Below, in pieces: positions 34,275 through 44,322 of a stretch of DNA of 64,000 nt (its first letter is position 1; the number at the start of each line of letters is the position of its first letter). The position numbers and the translations under genes are program-made. The notes below the pieces were generated by a model that saw nothing but the letters and a program-made list of their open reading frames with translations, was not told where the DNA came from and did not search any database. Location of the stretch: NCBI RefSeq assembly GCF_000427095.1, contig NC_021487.1, positions 2,377,325 to 2,441,324 of the forward strand. Direction: 5' to 3'. The stretch is from Chthonomonas calidirosea T49. Its GTDB lineage: Bacteria; Armatimonadota; Chthonomonadetes; Chthonomonadales; Chthonomonadaceae.

Positions 34275-36596
34275 CTATTTTGTTTTGCCTTCATCGCGGC
34301 TGCCGAAAGCGCGGTGTACGTCCAAAATATCGCCAATCGCGTAGACTTTCTTGATGATATCGTCGAGGTGCTCTGTGTTACGTACCTCAATAGCAAGTTC
34401 TAGAGTAGCGGTTTTATCACGATGCGACTGGGTTCGTAGCGCGGTGATGTTGGTTTTATTCTCTCCAAAAACGGAGCCAATGTCAGCCAAGAGCCCGGTT
34501 CGATCCAAACAAACGATCGTCAGATAGACCTGATAGACCTGCCCATCGTTGCCCACATACTCTACCGGCACGCAGCGGTCAGGTTCGTTGGCGAGATAGT
34601 AGCGTGCATTGGGACACTCGCGACGGTGAAGGGCCATACCACGTCCACGGGTGATGTAGCCGATGACGTCGTCTCCGGGGATAGGCAAGCAACAGCGAGA
34701 GCGGCGAAAGAGCAGATTCTCGGTATCTAGTCCACCGGCCACGATGTGGAGTTTCTCTTCACTCGCGCGTTTGCCGCCAATGGGAATGCTCACTTCGGTG
34801 GGAGCGACAGGGCGTAGACGGTTCAGAACAGTGAGAGGGGCGATGGTGCCGTAGCCAATTGAGGCCAGCAACTCTATCTCGCTTGGTACGTTGAAAGAGG
34901 CCGCCACGCTGCGCAGCGATTCGTCTTTCAGAAGGTCCCGCGGGTTCTCGCCCCACCCATGGGGGTCGCGCTCAAGTTGGTTGGTCAGCTCCTTTTCCAA
35001 AAGCTCACGCCCACGCTGCACGTTTTCGCGCTGATGAAGACGTTTGAAATAGTTCTTGATTTTCGCGCGTGCGTGGGAGGTTTTCACGAAGGCGAGCCAG
35101 TCTCGGCTTGGCGTGGCGCCAGGGCGGGTGATGATCTCCACCGTGTCACCGTTGCGAAACTGATAGGAAAGCGGCACTAGGCGACCGTTCACCTTCGCCC
35201 CAACGCAGTGGTCGCCCACTTCACTGTGAACCCGATAGGCAAAATCTATGGGGCAGCTCCCGGCCGGCAAGTCTATAACGTCGCCTTTAGGGGTCAGCAC
35301 AAAGACCTGGTCGGTGAACAGATCTTCCGTGATGTTACGTAAAAACTCTCCACTATCTTTGCTATCGTTTTGCCAATCAAATAGTTGCTGACGAAGGAAA
35401 GAGAGACGGCGCTCGAACTGGTCGTTCGTTTTGCCGCCCTCTTTATACTGCCAGTGCGCCGCCACACCGAACTCCGCGGTTCGGTGCATCTCCCAGGTAC
35501 GAATCTGCACCTCTAGCGGAGTACCCTTCGGTCCGATCACCTTAATATGGATGGACTGATACATGTTGCTTTTGGGCTGGGCGATGTAGTCGGAAAACAT
35601 GCCGGGAATGGGCGCCCAGAGCGCGCTCACCACTCCGAGAGCGTGGTAGCAGTCGGGGCGCGTTGGCACGATGACTCGGAGAGCAATAAGGTCATAAAGT
35701 TGGGTGAAATCCAGCCCTTGCTGGCGCATTTTGTTGTAGATGCTATAAAGGTGTTTCGGGCGTCCCACAACTTGGGCCTCTATACCCTCTTCGTTTAGCT
35801 TCTGCTGGAGGATGGCGACGGCCTCATCTACCTCGGCTTGGCGTTCCGCCCGAGTGCGCGCCACCATGGCCGCCACCTGTTCATAGGCCTCCGGTTCGAC
35901 GTAACGAAATGCAAGGTCTTCTAGCTCCCATTTTAGGCGCCAAATGCCGAGACGATGGGCTAAGGGAGCGAAGATCTGCAGGGTCTCTTGAGCGATGCGC
36001 AATTGACGAGCTGGTGGCAGGGCCGAAAGGGTACGCATGTTATGGAGCCGATCGGCCAATTTAATGACAATGACCCGCAGGTCGCGGGCCATTGCCAAAA
36101 AGATTTTACGTAGGTTGGCCGCCTTCTTGGCCATCTCTGCCTGCTTCTTGCGCCGATCGATGGCGATCGGTGTAAGCGCCTCTTCGTCCTCAGGCATGTT
36201 GGGACGCGTTTTGCCCTCGTCTACCCCGATGATCTGAAGTTTCGTAACGCCGTCTACCAACTGCGCTACAGCGGGGCCGAATCGGTTTTGAATCTCTTCG
36301 AGGGGGACTCCGCAATCCTCTACCACGTCATGAAGAAGCGCGGCGGCCAAAGTGGTTTCATCCATCTCCAGTTCGGCCAGAATGGCGGTAACGGCGAGGG
36401 GATGGGTGATATAGGGTGAGCCGTCGCTGCGCGTTTGTCCACAGTGCTTTTCGGCGGCAAAGGCGTAGGCACGGCGCACAAGGTCCTTATCCGCCTCAGG
36501 CCGGTAGGTGGTGAGGCGTTCCAGAATGTTTTCCAGCTCTTGGCCGGTATCGGTATTAGATGGAGTCATGGAGACCGCTTGGGTGGTTTCCGACAT
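34275..36596 (-). CDS. rel: bifunctional (p)ppGpp synthetase/hydrolase (Rel/SpoT)
   Basis: A 773-residue stringent-response enzyme. In order: the HD hydrolase domain with THPLAVTAILAELEMD and the HDxxED motif (LLHDVVEDCG), the synthetase domain (GRPKHLYSIYNKMRQQG, YDLIALRVIV), the TGS domain (VFVLTPKGDVIDLPAGSCPIDFAYRVHSEVG), and a C-terminal ACT domain (VYLTIVCLDRTGLLADIGSVFGE). The intact HD motif implies it can both make and degrade the alarmone. AAGGA is 8 nt before ATG 36596. Confidence 0.97.
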   Translation of the reverse strand: MSETTQAVSMTPSNTDTGQELENILERLTTYRPEADKDLVRRAYAFAAEKHCGQTRSDGSPYITHPLAVTAILAELEMDETTLAAALLHDVVEDCGVPLEEIQNRFGPAVAQLVDGVTKLQIIGVDEGKTRPNMPEDEEALTPIAIDRRKKQAEMAKKAANLRKIFLAMARDLRVIVIKLADRLHNMRTLSALPPARQLRIAQETLQIFAPLAHRLGIWRLKWELEDLAFRYVEPEAYEQVAAMVARTRAERQAEVDEAVAILQQKLNEEGIEAQVVGRPKHLYSIYNKMRQQGLDFTQLYDLIALRVIVPTRPDCYHALGVVSALWAPIPGMFSDYIAQPKSNMYQSIHIKVIGPKGTPLEVQIRTWEMHRTAEFGVAAHWQYKEGGKTNDQFERRLSFLRQQLFDWQNDSKDSGEFLRNITEDLFTDQVFVLTPKGDVIDLPAGSCPIDFAYRVHSEVGDHCVGAKVNGRLVPLSYQFRNGDTVEIITRPGATPSRDWLAFVKTSHARAKIKNYFKRLHQRENVQRGRELLEKELTNQLERDPHGWGENPRDLLKDESLRSVAASFNVPSEIELLASIGYGTIAPLTVLNRLRPVAPTEVSIPIGGKRASEEKLHIVAGGLDTENLLFRRSRCCLPIPGDDVIGYITRGRGMALHRRECPNARYYLANEPDRCVPVEYVGNDGQVYQVYLTIVCLDRTGLLADIGSVFGENKTNITALRTQSHRDKTATLELAIEVRNTEHLDDIIKKVYAIGDILDVHRAFGSRDEGKTK

Positions 36597-36781
36597 AAGT
36601 ACGTTCCTTGTGCAACCGGTACCGTATCAATAAGACTTTCTATAAGGGTATGCTAGTATACCACACGCAAGTGCTGTCCGCTCGTGTCGTGTTGTCTGCG
36701 GTGCGTCGCATTCAAGAGTCTATACGCTTTTTGTGTACATAACTTTACCCTAGTGGACTCAACGAAAGGGGAAGCTTCAAA

Positions 36782-38011
36782 ATGCGTTTCAGGTATCTGG
36801 GCCTCATTGGGCTAGGCGTTTCCCTTCTGCTAGGGCTTGTAGGGAAGCGGCCTACCCCATTGGCTGTGGCCACTGGCCCTCTGGCAACGGGTCGGGCACC
36901 CTATGCTCAATGGAAGTATGGCCCTCCTGCAACGCCGGACTATTTCCCGATCGCGGTTTGGCTACAGTCCCCTGAAAACGCCCTAAAGTACAAAGCGGCC
37001 GGTTTTAACCTCTACGTAGGGCTTTGGCAAGGCCCTACTGAAGAGCAGCTTGCTGCACTCAAAGCGGCCCATATGCCGGTCATCTGTGAGCAGAACGCGG
37101 TGGGGCTCGCACACCGAAACGATCCGATCATCGTTGGCTGGATGCACGAGGACGAGCCGGACAACGCGCAGCCGGTGGAAGACCCAAATACGGGAAAACA
37201 GAGCTGGGGGCCTTGTGTGCCCCCGGAGCGCATTGTCGCCGAGTACCAAAGGTTTCGTGCTGCAGACCCCACCCGCCCTATCCTGCTAAATTTGGGGCAA
37301 GGAGTCGCCAACGACGCTTGGTATGGCCGAGGGCCGGGGGCCAAACTATCGGACTATGAAACCTACGTAAAAGGTTGCGACATCGTCTCCTTTGACGTCT
37401 ATCCGGTGGCGGGGTTAGACAGGCCAGACGGCGAGAACTATCTGTGGTATGTGGCCAAAGGCGTTGAACGGTTGGTTCGTTGGTCGAAGGGACAAAAGGT
37501 GGTTTGGAACTGCGTCGAATGCACACGGATCCGTGGGGCAAAGAAAGCGACGCCGCACGAGGTCCGTGCGGAGGTGTGGATGGCTCTCATTCACGGCTCG
37601 CGAGGGCTTATCTACTTTGTACATCAGTTCGAACCGACCTTCGATGAGCATGCGCTCCTCGACGACCCCTCCATGCTGGCTGCAGTAACCCAGATCAATC
37701 AACAGATTCATCGTCTCGCCCCTGTTTTGAATAGCCCTACCATAGAGAAAGCGGCCACGGTGGTCTCATCCTCTGCTCAAGTGCCTATTGATATCATGGT
37801 AAAGCGCTATCAGGGCGCAACCTACCTTTTTGCAGTTGCCATGCGCAATGGAGCTACGAAGGGCGCTTTTGATGTAAAGAGCCTACCTGCAAAAGCGACC
37901 GCAGAGGTATTGGGTGAAAATCGAAGTATCTCGGTGGTTAATGGCAAATTCGAAGATAGCTTTCAGCCCTACGATGTGCATCTCTATCGTATTGTCGCTG
38001 CGCCGCTTTAA
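36782..38011 (+). CDS. secreted TIM-barrel protein, putative glycoside hydrolase
   Basis: A 409-residue protein with a hydrophobic N-terminus (LGLIGLGVSLLLGLVG) acting as signal peptide or anchor. The body reads like a glycoside-hydrolase barrel: YFPIAVWLQSPENA, YKAAGFNLYVGLWQGP, a carboxylate-rich strand GWMHEDEPDN that could supply the acid/base, CDIVSFDVYPVAG, KVVWNCVECTRIRG, and HGSRGLIYFVHQFEP. I cannot place it in a numbered family, so the substrate is open. GGGG precedes ATG 36782. It is divergent from rel and convergent with a pseudopilin gene. Confidence 0.72.
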   Translation: MRFRYLGLIGLGVSLLLGLVGKRPTPLAVATGPLATGRAPYAQWKYGPPATPDYFPIAVWLQSPENALKYKAAGFNLYVGLWQGPTEEQLAALKAAHMPVICEQNAVGLAHRNDPIIVGWMHEDEPDNAQPVEDPNTGKQSWGPCVPPERIVAEYQRFRAADPTRPILLNLGQGVANDAWYGRGPGAKLSDYETYVKGCDIVSFDVYPVAGLDRPDGENYLWYVAKGVERLVRWSKGQKVVWNCVECTRIRGAKKATPHEVRAEVWMALIHGSRGLIYFVHQFEPTFDEHALLDDPSMLAAVTQINQQIHRLAPVLNSPTIEKAATVVSSSAQVPIDIMVKRYQGATYLFAVAMRNGATKGAFDVKSLPAKATAEVLGENRSISVVNGKFEDSFQPYDVHLYRIVAAPL

Positions 38012-38084
38012 GGGTAAAAGAAAGTCATCAACTTGTGCGTGGGGCAATAAGGAGAGAGAAGCTAGGCATCGTGAAACGGCGGTT

Positions 38085-38837
38085 TCACGGTAACGTGTCG
38101 TGGTCGGTGTAGGGGGCGCTTTTACCTTGCCCTACAAAGGGCCAGTGGAGGTCGGGACCGTTGCCGTAGCGCGCGCTTGTAGTGTCCACCAACCAGACGC
38201 TTTTTGCATGTCCATCCACAAATACTGTGTTAAGGTGAGCGCGCGAGTCGTACTCCGAGTAGTGCCCCGGATCATGATAGTCCCACTGTTCCCACACCAT
38301 GGCCGTGTCGGCAGGATACTCCACATCGTTGATGTGAACGCCCTCGGAAAGGAACATCTTGAACTCGTAGGAGGTTACAGGACGCGCCTTGCGATCGGTA
38401 TCTGCCGGGCAGAAGAGGGGGGAGTCGCCCTGAGTTGACGTGCCATATAGGCTGCTGAGGGCATAGGGGAGTGCCAGGGAGGCCCATGATACCTGAGAAG
38501 GTTGGAGGTCTTCCGCACGACAGAAACTGTTATGCCAGGTGAGGAGGTCGTCTGGGTGCGCTCGGACCTGTGGGTCTACGGTGTAGGCAGGAAACGCTTC
38601 GTCGTAGTCTTGGACGTAAAGCGCGAGGGCGATGCCGATTTGGTGAAGATTCTGAAGGCAGGCCGCCTTTTGTGCCGAGCGTCTCCCGGAGAGAAAAACA
38701 GGTAGAAGCACGGCACTCAGCACTGCAAGAACGGCCATGACAAAGAGCAGCTCCATCAGCGTAAAGCCCGATGGTTGGCGGGCTTTTCGACGAAGCGTAG
38801 AAAACCGAAACTTTTGATCCAGAATGCGCGCTTTCAT
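38085..38837 (-). CDS. DUF1559 / H-X9-DG type pseudopilin, divergent N-terminus
   Basis: A 250-residue pseudopilin with a longer basic leader (about 24 residues) before FTLMELLFVMAVLAVL and FLSGRRSAQKAA. It diverges from the FAQAREKAR consensus of its paralogues. It keeps VQDYDEAFP and an H-X-type signature ending RAHLNTVFVDGHAKSVW. The ORF may start at an internal codon, as the leader length is unusual. Confidence 0.85.
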   Translation of the reverse strand: MKARILDQKFRFSTLRRKARQPSGFTLMELLFVMAVLAVLSAVLLPVFLSGRRSAQKAACLQNLHQIGIALALYVQDYDEAFPAYTVDPQVRAHPDDLLTWHNSFCRAEDLQPSQVSWASLALPYALSSLYGTSTQGDSPLFCPADTDRKARPVTSYEFKMFLSEGVHINDVEYPADTAMVWEQWDYHDPGHYSEYDSRAHLNTVFVDGHAKSVWLVDTTSARYGNGPDLHWPFVGQGKSAPYTDHDTLP

Positions 38838-39042
38838 GCGTCCTGTAGTAGGCAGTTAAGCTGTTCTTTTGTGATTCATCCGCTGAATTCTATTCTAACA
38901 CAAAAAGTCAGCTAGCGCAATACCCATAACGGAGCAGAGGTTGGGCAAGACCAGATAGCCTGCTAAAACAGCTTAGAAGAGGCAGGATGAAATGAGCTTA
39001 ATAGTTTTAACCTATCCTTAATCGGCATAGCTGTAGGATGGA

Positions 39043-39067
39043 TTGTAAGCTCTATAGAGACTTACAA
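39043..39067. promoter_or_regulatory. near-perfect 25-bp palindrome upstream of pseudopilin gene
   Basis: TTGTAAG (39043-39049) and CTTACAA (39061-39067) flank a second palindrome, CTCTATAGAG (39050-39059). The whole element lies 47 nt before ATG 39114 in the 276-nt gap 38838-39113; it could be an operator or leader hairpin. Confidence 0.6.
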
Positions 39068-39113
39068 AGAATACAGGACTTACTATGGCGAAGTCGATAA
39101 GGAGAAACAAACC

Positions 39114-40004
39114 ATGAAATGTTTGAGAAAGGCTTTTACACTTATTGAGCTTCTCGTCGTTATAGCGATAATCGCTATACTAGCAGCCATTCTGTTTCCT
39201 GTTTTTGCCCAGGCAAGAGAGGCAGCAAGAAAAGCAACCTGCATCTCCAACCTCAGGCAGATCAGCACGGCCGTGTTTATGTATGCTCAGGACTACGATG
39301 AAACTCCGCCTGAAACGGGCTGGCAAGGCCCCTGTAGCAGCCCTACTCCCAACGCCAATGGCATCTATCCTCTAGGAGACCAGTACTTCAGTGGAGTTTT
39401 CTCTTTTCCCATCGCTACAGCTCCCTACATCAAGAATTGGCAGATATTTAGTTGTCCTAGCGACCCGGATAAGGGTGGATTCAACAAGTACTATTCTTAC
39501 TGCTATGAAGCTCAATTACTGGCAGTTCATATGCCAAACTCTTATCCAGGAATGAGAAAGGATGTTAACGCCTTCCTGCGCTCTTTCCCTCTGTCTTATG
39601 CAGGAAATTACTTTTTGAGTTCGGCTTACGATCCCACCTTGAACCCGTCTGGATATCGCGGAGGGAAGATGTATTCGCTCGCCTACTACCACTGCCCCTC
39701 CAATGTATTTTTCGCAACAGATGTGGGGTCGAGGCTTCTATCAAACGGTGTCATTTTTGCTGGTTGGTACATAGCTCCTGGATATGATAACGATGCTGCA
39801 GGGCAAGGACGATGGCCTAAAGGGAAGCGGCATGCGCTGGGACGTAACTGGATCTTCTGCGATGGTCATGTGAAGTGGTTCAAAGACCCTCCCTTCTTAA
39901 ACCCAGATGGAACTCCAAAAACACAGGGCCAGGTTATGTGGGAGTACCAGCACATGGGAATCTACACCTATCCAGAGGCCGACAGCCCCGACTATACGCG
40001 CTAG
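39114..40004 (+). CDS. DUF1559 / H-X9-DG type pseudopilin
   Basis: A 296-residue pseudopilin: leader [36 protein letters not shown], the AQDYDETPP segment, and H-X9-DG in [25 protein letters not shown] lies 10 nt before ATG 39114. It is divergent from the pseudopilin at 38085-38837. Confidence 0.9.
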   Translation: MKCLRKAFTLIELLVVIAIIAILAAILFPVFAQAREAARKATCISNLRQISTAVFMYAQDYDETPPETGWQGPCSSPTPNANGIYPLGDQYFSGVFSFPIATAPYIKNWQIFSCPSDPDKGGFNKYYSYCYEAQLLAVHMPNSYPGMRKDVNAFLRSFPLSYAGNYFLSSAYDPTLNPSGYRGGKMYSLAYYHCPSNVFFATDVGSRLLSNGVIFAGWYIAPGYDNDAAGQGRWPKGKRHALGRNWIFCDGHVKWFKDPPFLNPDGTPKTQGQVMWEYQHMGIYTYPEADSPDYTR

Positions 40005-40052
40005 CAAAACGCGCAAACTTAGAGGTAGTTCCTTTCACACCTCTTTCCTTAG

Positions 40053-40086
40053 GTGAAGAGGAGAGCTGTATGCTCATCCTCTTCAC
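40053..40086. terminator. long hairpin between convergent genes
   Basis: GTGAAGAGGA (40053-40062) pairs with TCCTCTTCAC (40077-40086), and GAGC/GCTC pairs inside with a one-base bulge. The 14-bp hairpin separates the pseudopilin and the small minus-strand gene and probably terminates both. Confidence 0.7.
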
Positions 40087-40099
40087 CCTTTATTCCACC

Positions 40100-40360
40100 T
40101 CAGGCGGCCGCATTTTGCGTGTTTATGGAGGAGGAAGCGGTTAATGAGGCGCCAGTAGGTTCGGCTTCTACAACGCGAACGCTGATGAGACGGTCTAAAC
40201 GGATATCCTCTTGGGCTGTAATCAGATAGCCTCCATACAAAGGGACAAAAGTAGCATCGTAGATCAATGAAGTTGCTCTATGTACATTACCGAGCCTGTC
40301 TTTCCACTCGAGTTCGCAAGTTTTTCCCACTAGCGCTTTTGCTTCTAAAATTCCTATCAT
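40100..40360 (-). CDS. small protein of unknown function
   Basis: An 86-residue soluble protein beginning MIGILEAKALVGKTCELEWKDR. It looks like a small beta-rich fold (GNVHRATSLIYDATFVPLYGG, then DIRLDRLISVRVVEAEP) with a disordered Ser/Ala tail. I do not recognise a family. The start at 40360 has GGGAGGT 7 nt upstream; the in-frame codon at 40384 does not. It stands alone between a pseudopilin and GH78. Genuine coding status is supported by the RBS and the strand-alternating composition only. Confidence 0.6.
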   Translation of the reverse strand: MIGILEAKALVGKTCELEWKDRLGNVHRATSLIYDATFVPLYGGYLITAQEDIRLDRLISVRVVEAEPTGASLTASSSINTQNAAA

Positions 40361-40627
40361 TTTTGTAACCTCCCTAGAGGCCATCCCTCCTTCGTCGGAC
40401 CTCTGGCCCTCAAGAGCACTTAGGTTATTGACAGAGAGATTAACGGCAGATTGAAGCCCTCCACTTATCGGTGGAAATGCTAGTTTTTGTGGGGGCAGGT
40501 TGGGAACCTGTCCTCTAGATTTCAGCTTTTCCTAGGGTGCGGAGAACGGTTTGCAGGAGAAACGCCTTCAAGAGGAGAACTTCTCTGCACGAAAAAACAG
40601 GTCTCGTAGGAGAGAGCTCTTAACTCC

Positions 40628-43333
40628 ATGATCATAGAAAACTTGCGATGTGAATATCTTTCAAACCCGTTGGGGATTGATGTGCTGCAGCCACGCCTTA
40701 GTTGGGAGCTTCGTGAGGAACGACGCGGGGCGCGCCAAACCGCCTATGCCATTCGTGTTGCTACCTCCCGCGAAACACTTCTTGCCGGCGAGGCCGACCT
40801 GTGGGAGAGCGGCAAAGTCGAGTCAGAGCATACGTTTCACATTCCCTATGAGGGAAAGCCTCTGCGCTCCATGCAACGCGCCTGGTGGAGCGTACGTGTG
40901 TGGGATGAGCAAGGACAACCCTCTGAGTGGGCAGAGCCGGCCTGGTGGGAGATGGGGCTTTTAACGCCAGATGACTGGAAGGCTGAGTGGATTGGTGCCC
41001 CCATCGTAGGAGGACGTCGCGCCGGTGTGCCCTGCCCCTATCTCCGCAAGGAGTTCACCATCGGACGCTCCATTCGGCAGGCGCGTCTTTACATTACGGC
41101 CCTTGGTCTCTATGATGCCAGCATCAACGGCCAACCTGTGGGTGATGTCGTCCTCGCTCCAGGATGGACAGAGTATAGGAAGCGCGTGGAGTATTTTGTG
41201 TACGATGTAACTCAGCAACTCCACGTCGGCACCAACGCGATAGGGGTTATTCTCGGCGATGGGTGGTTCTGTGGGCATGTCGCTTGGTGGGGCCGGCAGA
41301 TCTATGGGGAGGCACCGCGCCTCTTGGCGCAGCTTGTTATTCTCTATGAGAATGGCGAAACCCAGTATATTCCCACCGATTCCACTTGGCAGTTTTCCAC
41401 CGGCCCGTTACTAGAAGCTGACCTTCTTATGGGGGAGACGTACAACGCTCGCCTTGAGATGCCCGGCTGGAACTGCCCAGGATTCGCTGCAGAGGGTTGG
41501 AAACCGGTGCAGGTCTTTGCGCCGTGGCCGGCTCCGCTTTGCGCGCGCATAGGGCCTCCCGTGCGACGGAAGGAGGAGCTATCGCCCATCGAAGAGCCGC
41601 GGCAGGTCTCAAACTGGCCCATGCCCGCCTGGATATTCGATCTAGGGCAAAACATGGTGGGCCGTGTGCGCCTTAAGGTGAAGGGCGATCCTGGCACCAC
41701 GATTCGACTGCGCTACGGTGAAATGCTTAAGCCAGACGGAAGCCTGTACACCGAAAATCTGCGCACTGCCAAACAGACCGACACCTATGTGCTGCGCGGA
41801 GGTGACGAGGAGATTTACGAGCCTCTCTTCACTTTTCATGGCTTTCGTTATGTGGAGGTAACCGGCCTAACGGAAAAGCCGAGCAAAGACCTCATCACGG
41901 GCATAGTGCTCCACACTGATATGCCGCTAACGGGTACGTTCTCCTGCTCCGAACCCCTGCTGAACCAACTCCAGCACAACATTGTGTGGGGACATAAGGG
42001 CAACTCCGTGGATATCCCTACCGACTGCCCCCAACGCGATGAACGATTGGGTTGGACGGGCGACGCCCAGGTGTTCGTGCGCACCGGTGCCTTTGTTCAC
42101 GACATCGAAAGCTTTTTCGCGCGCTGGCTGCAAACAGTGGAGGATTCGCAAAATGAAGAGGGGGCCATTCCTCCTGTTTGCCCGAACCCTTGTCCCGCCA
42201 TGGTGGGCACGGATGGTGGACCAGCGTGGGCCGATGCCATCATCATCTGTCCTTGGACTCTCTATCTCTGCTACGGCGATAAGCGGATATTAGAAGGCCG
42301 CTACGCCAGTATGGCGCGTTTCATGGCCTACTTGGAGAAGACTGCCATCAATGGCATTCGCTGCCACCCAGAGTATAGTGGCTTTCGGGGCTTTGGTGAT
42401 TGGCTCTCCACAAATGCTGAGACCCCCTTAGACCTTATCGGCACCGCTTTCTACGCGTACGATGCCTCCCTCATGGCCGAGATCGCTAAAGTGCTGGGAA
42501 AGGAGGAGGATGAGAAACGCTATCGGCAGCTGTACGAAACGATTCGGAGCGCCTTTCAGAGGCGTTTTCTTACGCCTGATGGGCTTTTGGTAAGCGGTAC
42601 ACAGACGGCCTGTGTCCTCGCTTTGGAGTTCGATCTCGTTCCTGAATCCGTAAGGGCTGCCGTCGCGAAAGCGCTCGTTCACGATATTCGTGCGCGTGGT
42701 TATCATCTTTCTACCGGCTTTGTCGGCACTCCCTATCTTCTCCATGTGCTGACGCGGGAGGGCTATCTCGATGTGGCCTATAGGTTGCTGCTACAGCGCA
42801 CCTGGCCTTCTTGGCTCTACCCGGTGACGAAAGGAGCGACCACGGTATGGGAGCGTTGGGATAGTTGGACGGAGGAGAAAGGGTTTCAAGACCCTGCCAT
42901 GAACTCATTTAACCACTATGCCTACGGCGCCGTAGGGGCGTGGCTGTATCAGGTTGTGGCCGGAATCGATCTCGACCCAAAATCACCGGGCTATCGTCAT
43001 ATTCGGTTGGCGCCGAGGCCGGGAGGTGGGCTTACCCATGCCGAAGCCTCTCTTAGGACGGTGTGTGGTTTGGTTCGTAGCGCCTGGCGTATCGAAGACG
43101 GACGGTTGCTATGGGAGGTGGAGGTTCCCACGAACACCACGGCGACAGCGATTCTCCCGGTCCAATCCGATGCCGATGTGTTGGAAGCCGATAGGCCTCT
43201 CTCGGAAAGTCTGGGGGTGAAGCTGCTGGAGATGACATCGGATGGCGTCGTCCTCCATCTCGATTCGGGCCAATACCGTTTTCTTGCACCGTGGAGTTCG
43301 ACCGAACCAACCCGATCTCCCGTGGACAAATAA
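40628..43333 (+). CDS. GH78 alpha-L-rhamnosidase
   Basis: A 901-residue enzyme that releases terminal alpha-L-rhamnose from plant glycosides or pectin. Domain order is typical: an N-terminal fibronectin-like region with LQPRLSWEL and QTAYAIRVATS, the jelly-roll domain (FTIGRSIRQARLYITALGLYDASINGQPVG), and the (alpha/alpha)6 barrel with the family hallmark DCPQRDERLGWTGDAQ that holds catalytic acids, plus a C-terminal beta domain. No signal peptide is seen, so it acts on imported glycosides. The 243-nt upstream gap holds a TTGACA (-35-like) sequence but no convincing -10, and an RBS is weak. Confidence 0.96.
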   Translation: MIIENLRCEYLSNPLGIDVLQPRLSWELREERRGARQTAYAIRVATSRETLLAGEADLWESGKVESEHTFHIPYEGKPLRSMQRAWWSVRVWDEQGQPSEWAEPAWWEMGLLTPDDWKAEWIGAPIVGGRRAGVPCPYLRKEFTIGRSIRQARLYITALGLYDASINGQPVGDVVLAPGWTEYRKRVEYFVYDVTQQLHVGTNAIGVILGDGWFCGHVAWWGRQIYGEAPRLLAQLVILYENGETQYIPTDSTWQFSTGPLLEADLLMGETYNARLEMPGWNCPGFAAEGWKPVQVFAPWPAPLCARIGPPVRRKEELSPIEEPRQVSNWPMPAWIFDLGQNMVGRVRLKVKGDPGTTIRLRYGEMLKPDGSLYTENLRTAKQTDTYVLRGGDEEIYEPLFTFHGFRYVEVTGLTEKPSKDLITGIVLHTDMPLTGTFSCSEPLLNQLQHNIVWGHKGNSVDIPTDCPQRDERLGWTGDAQVFVRTGAFVHDIESFFARWLQTVEDSQNEEGAIPPVCPNPCPAMVGTDGGPAWADAIIICPWTLYLCYGDKRILEGRYASMARFMAYLEKTAINGIRCHPEYSGFRGFGDWLSTNAETPLDLIGTAFYAYDASLMAEIAKVLGKEEDEKRYRQLYETIRSAFQRRFLTPDGLLVSGTQTACVLALEFDLVPESVRAAVAKALVHDIRARGYHLSTGFVGTPYLLHVLTREGYLDVAYRLLLQRTWPSWLYPVTKGATTVWERWDSWTEEKGFQDPAMNSFNHYAYGAVGAWLYQVVAGIDLDPKSPGYRHIRLAPRPGGGLTHAEASLRTVCGLVRSAWRIEDGRLLWEVEVPTNTTATAILPVQSDADVLEADRPLSESLGVKLLEMTSDGVVLHLDSGQYRFLAPWSSTEPTRSPVDK

Positions 43334-43336
43334 AAA

Positions 43337-43357
43337 CGCCCTGCGCGTTGGAGGGCG
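43337..43357 (+). terminator. possible weak terminator after GH78
   Basis: CGCCCT pairs with AGGGCG around a 9-nt loop just 3 nt after the GH78 stop. No T-run follows, so it may only stabilise the mRNA end. Confidence 0.3.
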
Positions 43358-43421
43358 GAAGGTGCGTCGGCGTTGAAAACCATGCCCTTCTTGAAACATG
43401 CAAACCTTGAGGACTGTACAG

Positions 43422-44306
43422 ATGCCCCTTTGTGTTGGTGTGGCTTTTAAGCGAGTGGCAAAATCCTATTGGTTCGAGGCCAACGGCATCGAGCTCAAAG
43501 AGGGCGATCAGGTGATCGTCGAGACGTCGCGAGGGCTGGCGCTAGGCGTTGTGCGCATCGGCCCTCAAGATGTACCGGAAGATGATCTGCAGGCGCCGTT
43601 GCAGCGTGTTCTACGCCGTGCCGAAGCGGCCGATCTGCAGCGGGAGCGCGAGCTACGTCAGAAGGCACAAGCGGATCTCGCCCTGTTTAAGGAGGGAATT
43701 CAACGGCACGAGCTCCCCATGAAGGCGCTGTATGCGGAGTACACTTTCGATGGGGAGCAGCTTACCTTCTACTTTTCCTCAGAAACCCGGGTAGATTTTC
43801 GGGACCTGGTGCGCGACCTTGTGGCTCGTCTTAAAGTTCGTGTGATGCTCTATCAGGTGGGTGCGCGCGATGAGACGAAGATGCTGGGGGGCATCGGCCC
43901 TTGTGGGAGAACGCTCTGCTGTGCCACGTTTCTCACCGAGTTCGCCTCCATCTCCATGAAGATGGCGAAAGACCAAAGTCTGTTTCTCAATCCGGTTAAG
44001 TTTTCCGGCATATGCGGTAAACTGATGTGCTGCTTGCGCTATGAGCATGAGACCTATGTGGAGGCGCGCGAGCATCTGCCGCCTATCGGGCAGCTGGTGA
44101 TGTCGCCACGCGGCCAGGGCAAGGTGGTGGAGCTGAACCTCTTAAAAGAGACGGCTATCGTGCAGCTGTTAGAGAGTGGGGCAGAAATGGAGTTCCCTGC
44201 CACAGAGCTGCGTATAGAAAAAACGACTCGGTGCTCCGAGTGTCGCGGTTGCCAGCTCGAGCGCATGCGAGAGGAGCTAGCCGAGGAGAACCTATCGGAA
44301 GAGTAA
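43422..44306 (+). CDS. PSP1-domain protein, RicT/YaaT-like
   Basis: A 294-residue cytoplasmic protein of the PSP1/RicT family. Characteristic are VGVAFKRVAKSYWFEANG, YTFDGEQLTFYFSSETRVDFRDLVRDL and the cysteine cluster GRTLCCATFL with CGKLMCCLRYEHETY, plus a C-terminal CSECRGC pair. In Bacillus this protein works in a complex affecting RNA processing and development and binds Fe-S clusters through such cysteines; that role here is inference. ATG 43422 has a GAGG box 9 nt upstream, so the frame from 43398 is not used. It heads a run of short-gap genes leading to metG. Confidence 0.9.
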   Translation: MPLCVGVAFKRVAKSYWFEANGIELKEGDQVIVETSRGLALGVVRIGPQDVPEDDLQAPLQRVLRRAEAADLQRERELRQKAQADLALFKEGIQRHELPMKALYAEYTFDGEQLTFYFSSETRVDFRDLVRDLVARLKVRVMLYQVGARDETKMLGGIGPCGRTLCCATFLTEFASISMKMAKDQSLFLNPVKFSGICGKLMCCLRYEHETYVEAREHLPPIGQLVMSPRGQGKVVELNLLKETAIVQLLESGAEMEFPATELRIEKTTRCSECRGCQLERMREELAEENLSEE

Positions 44307-44322
44307 TTTATAGGAGCTACAG

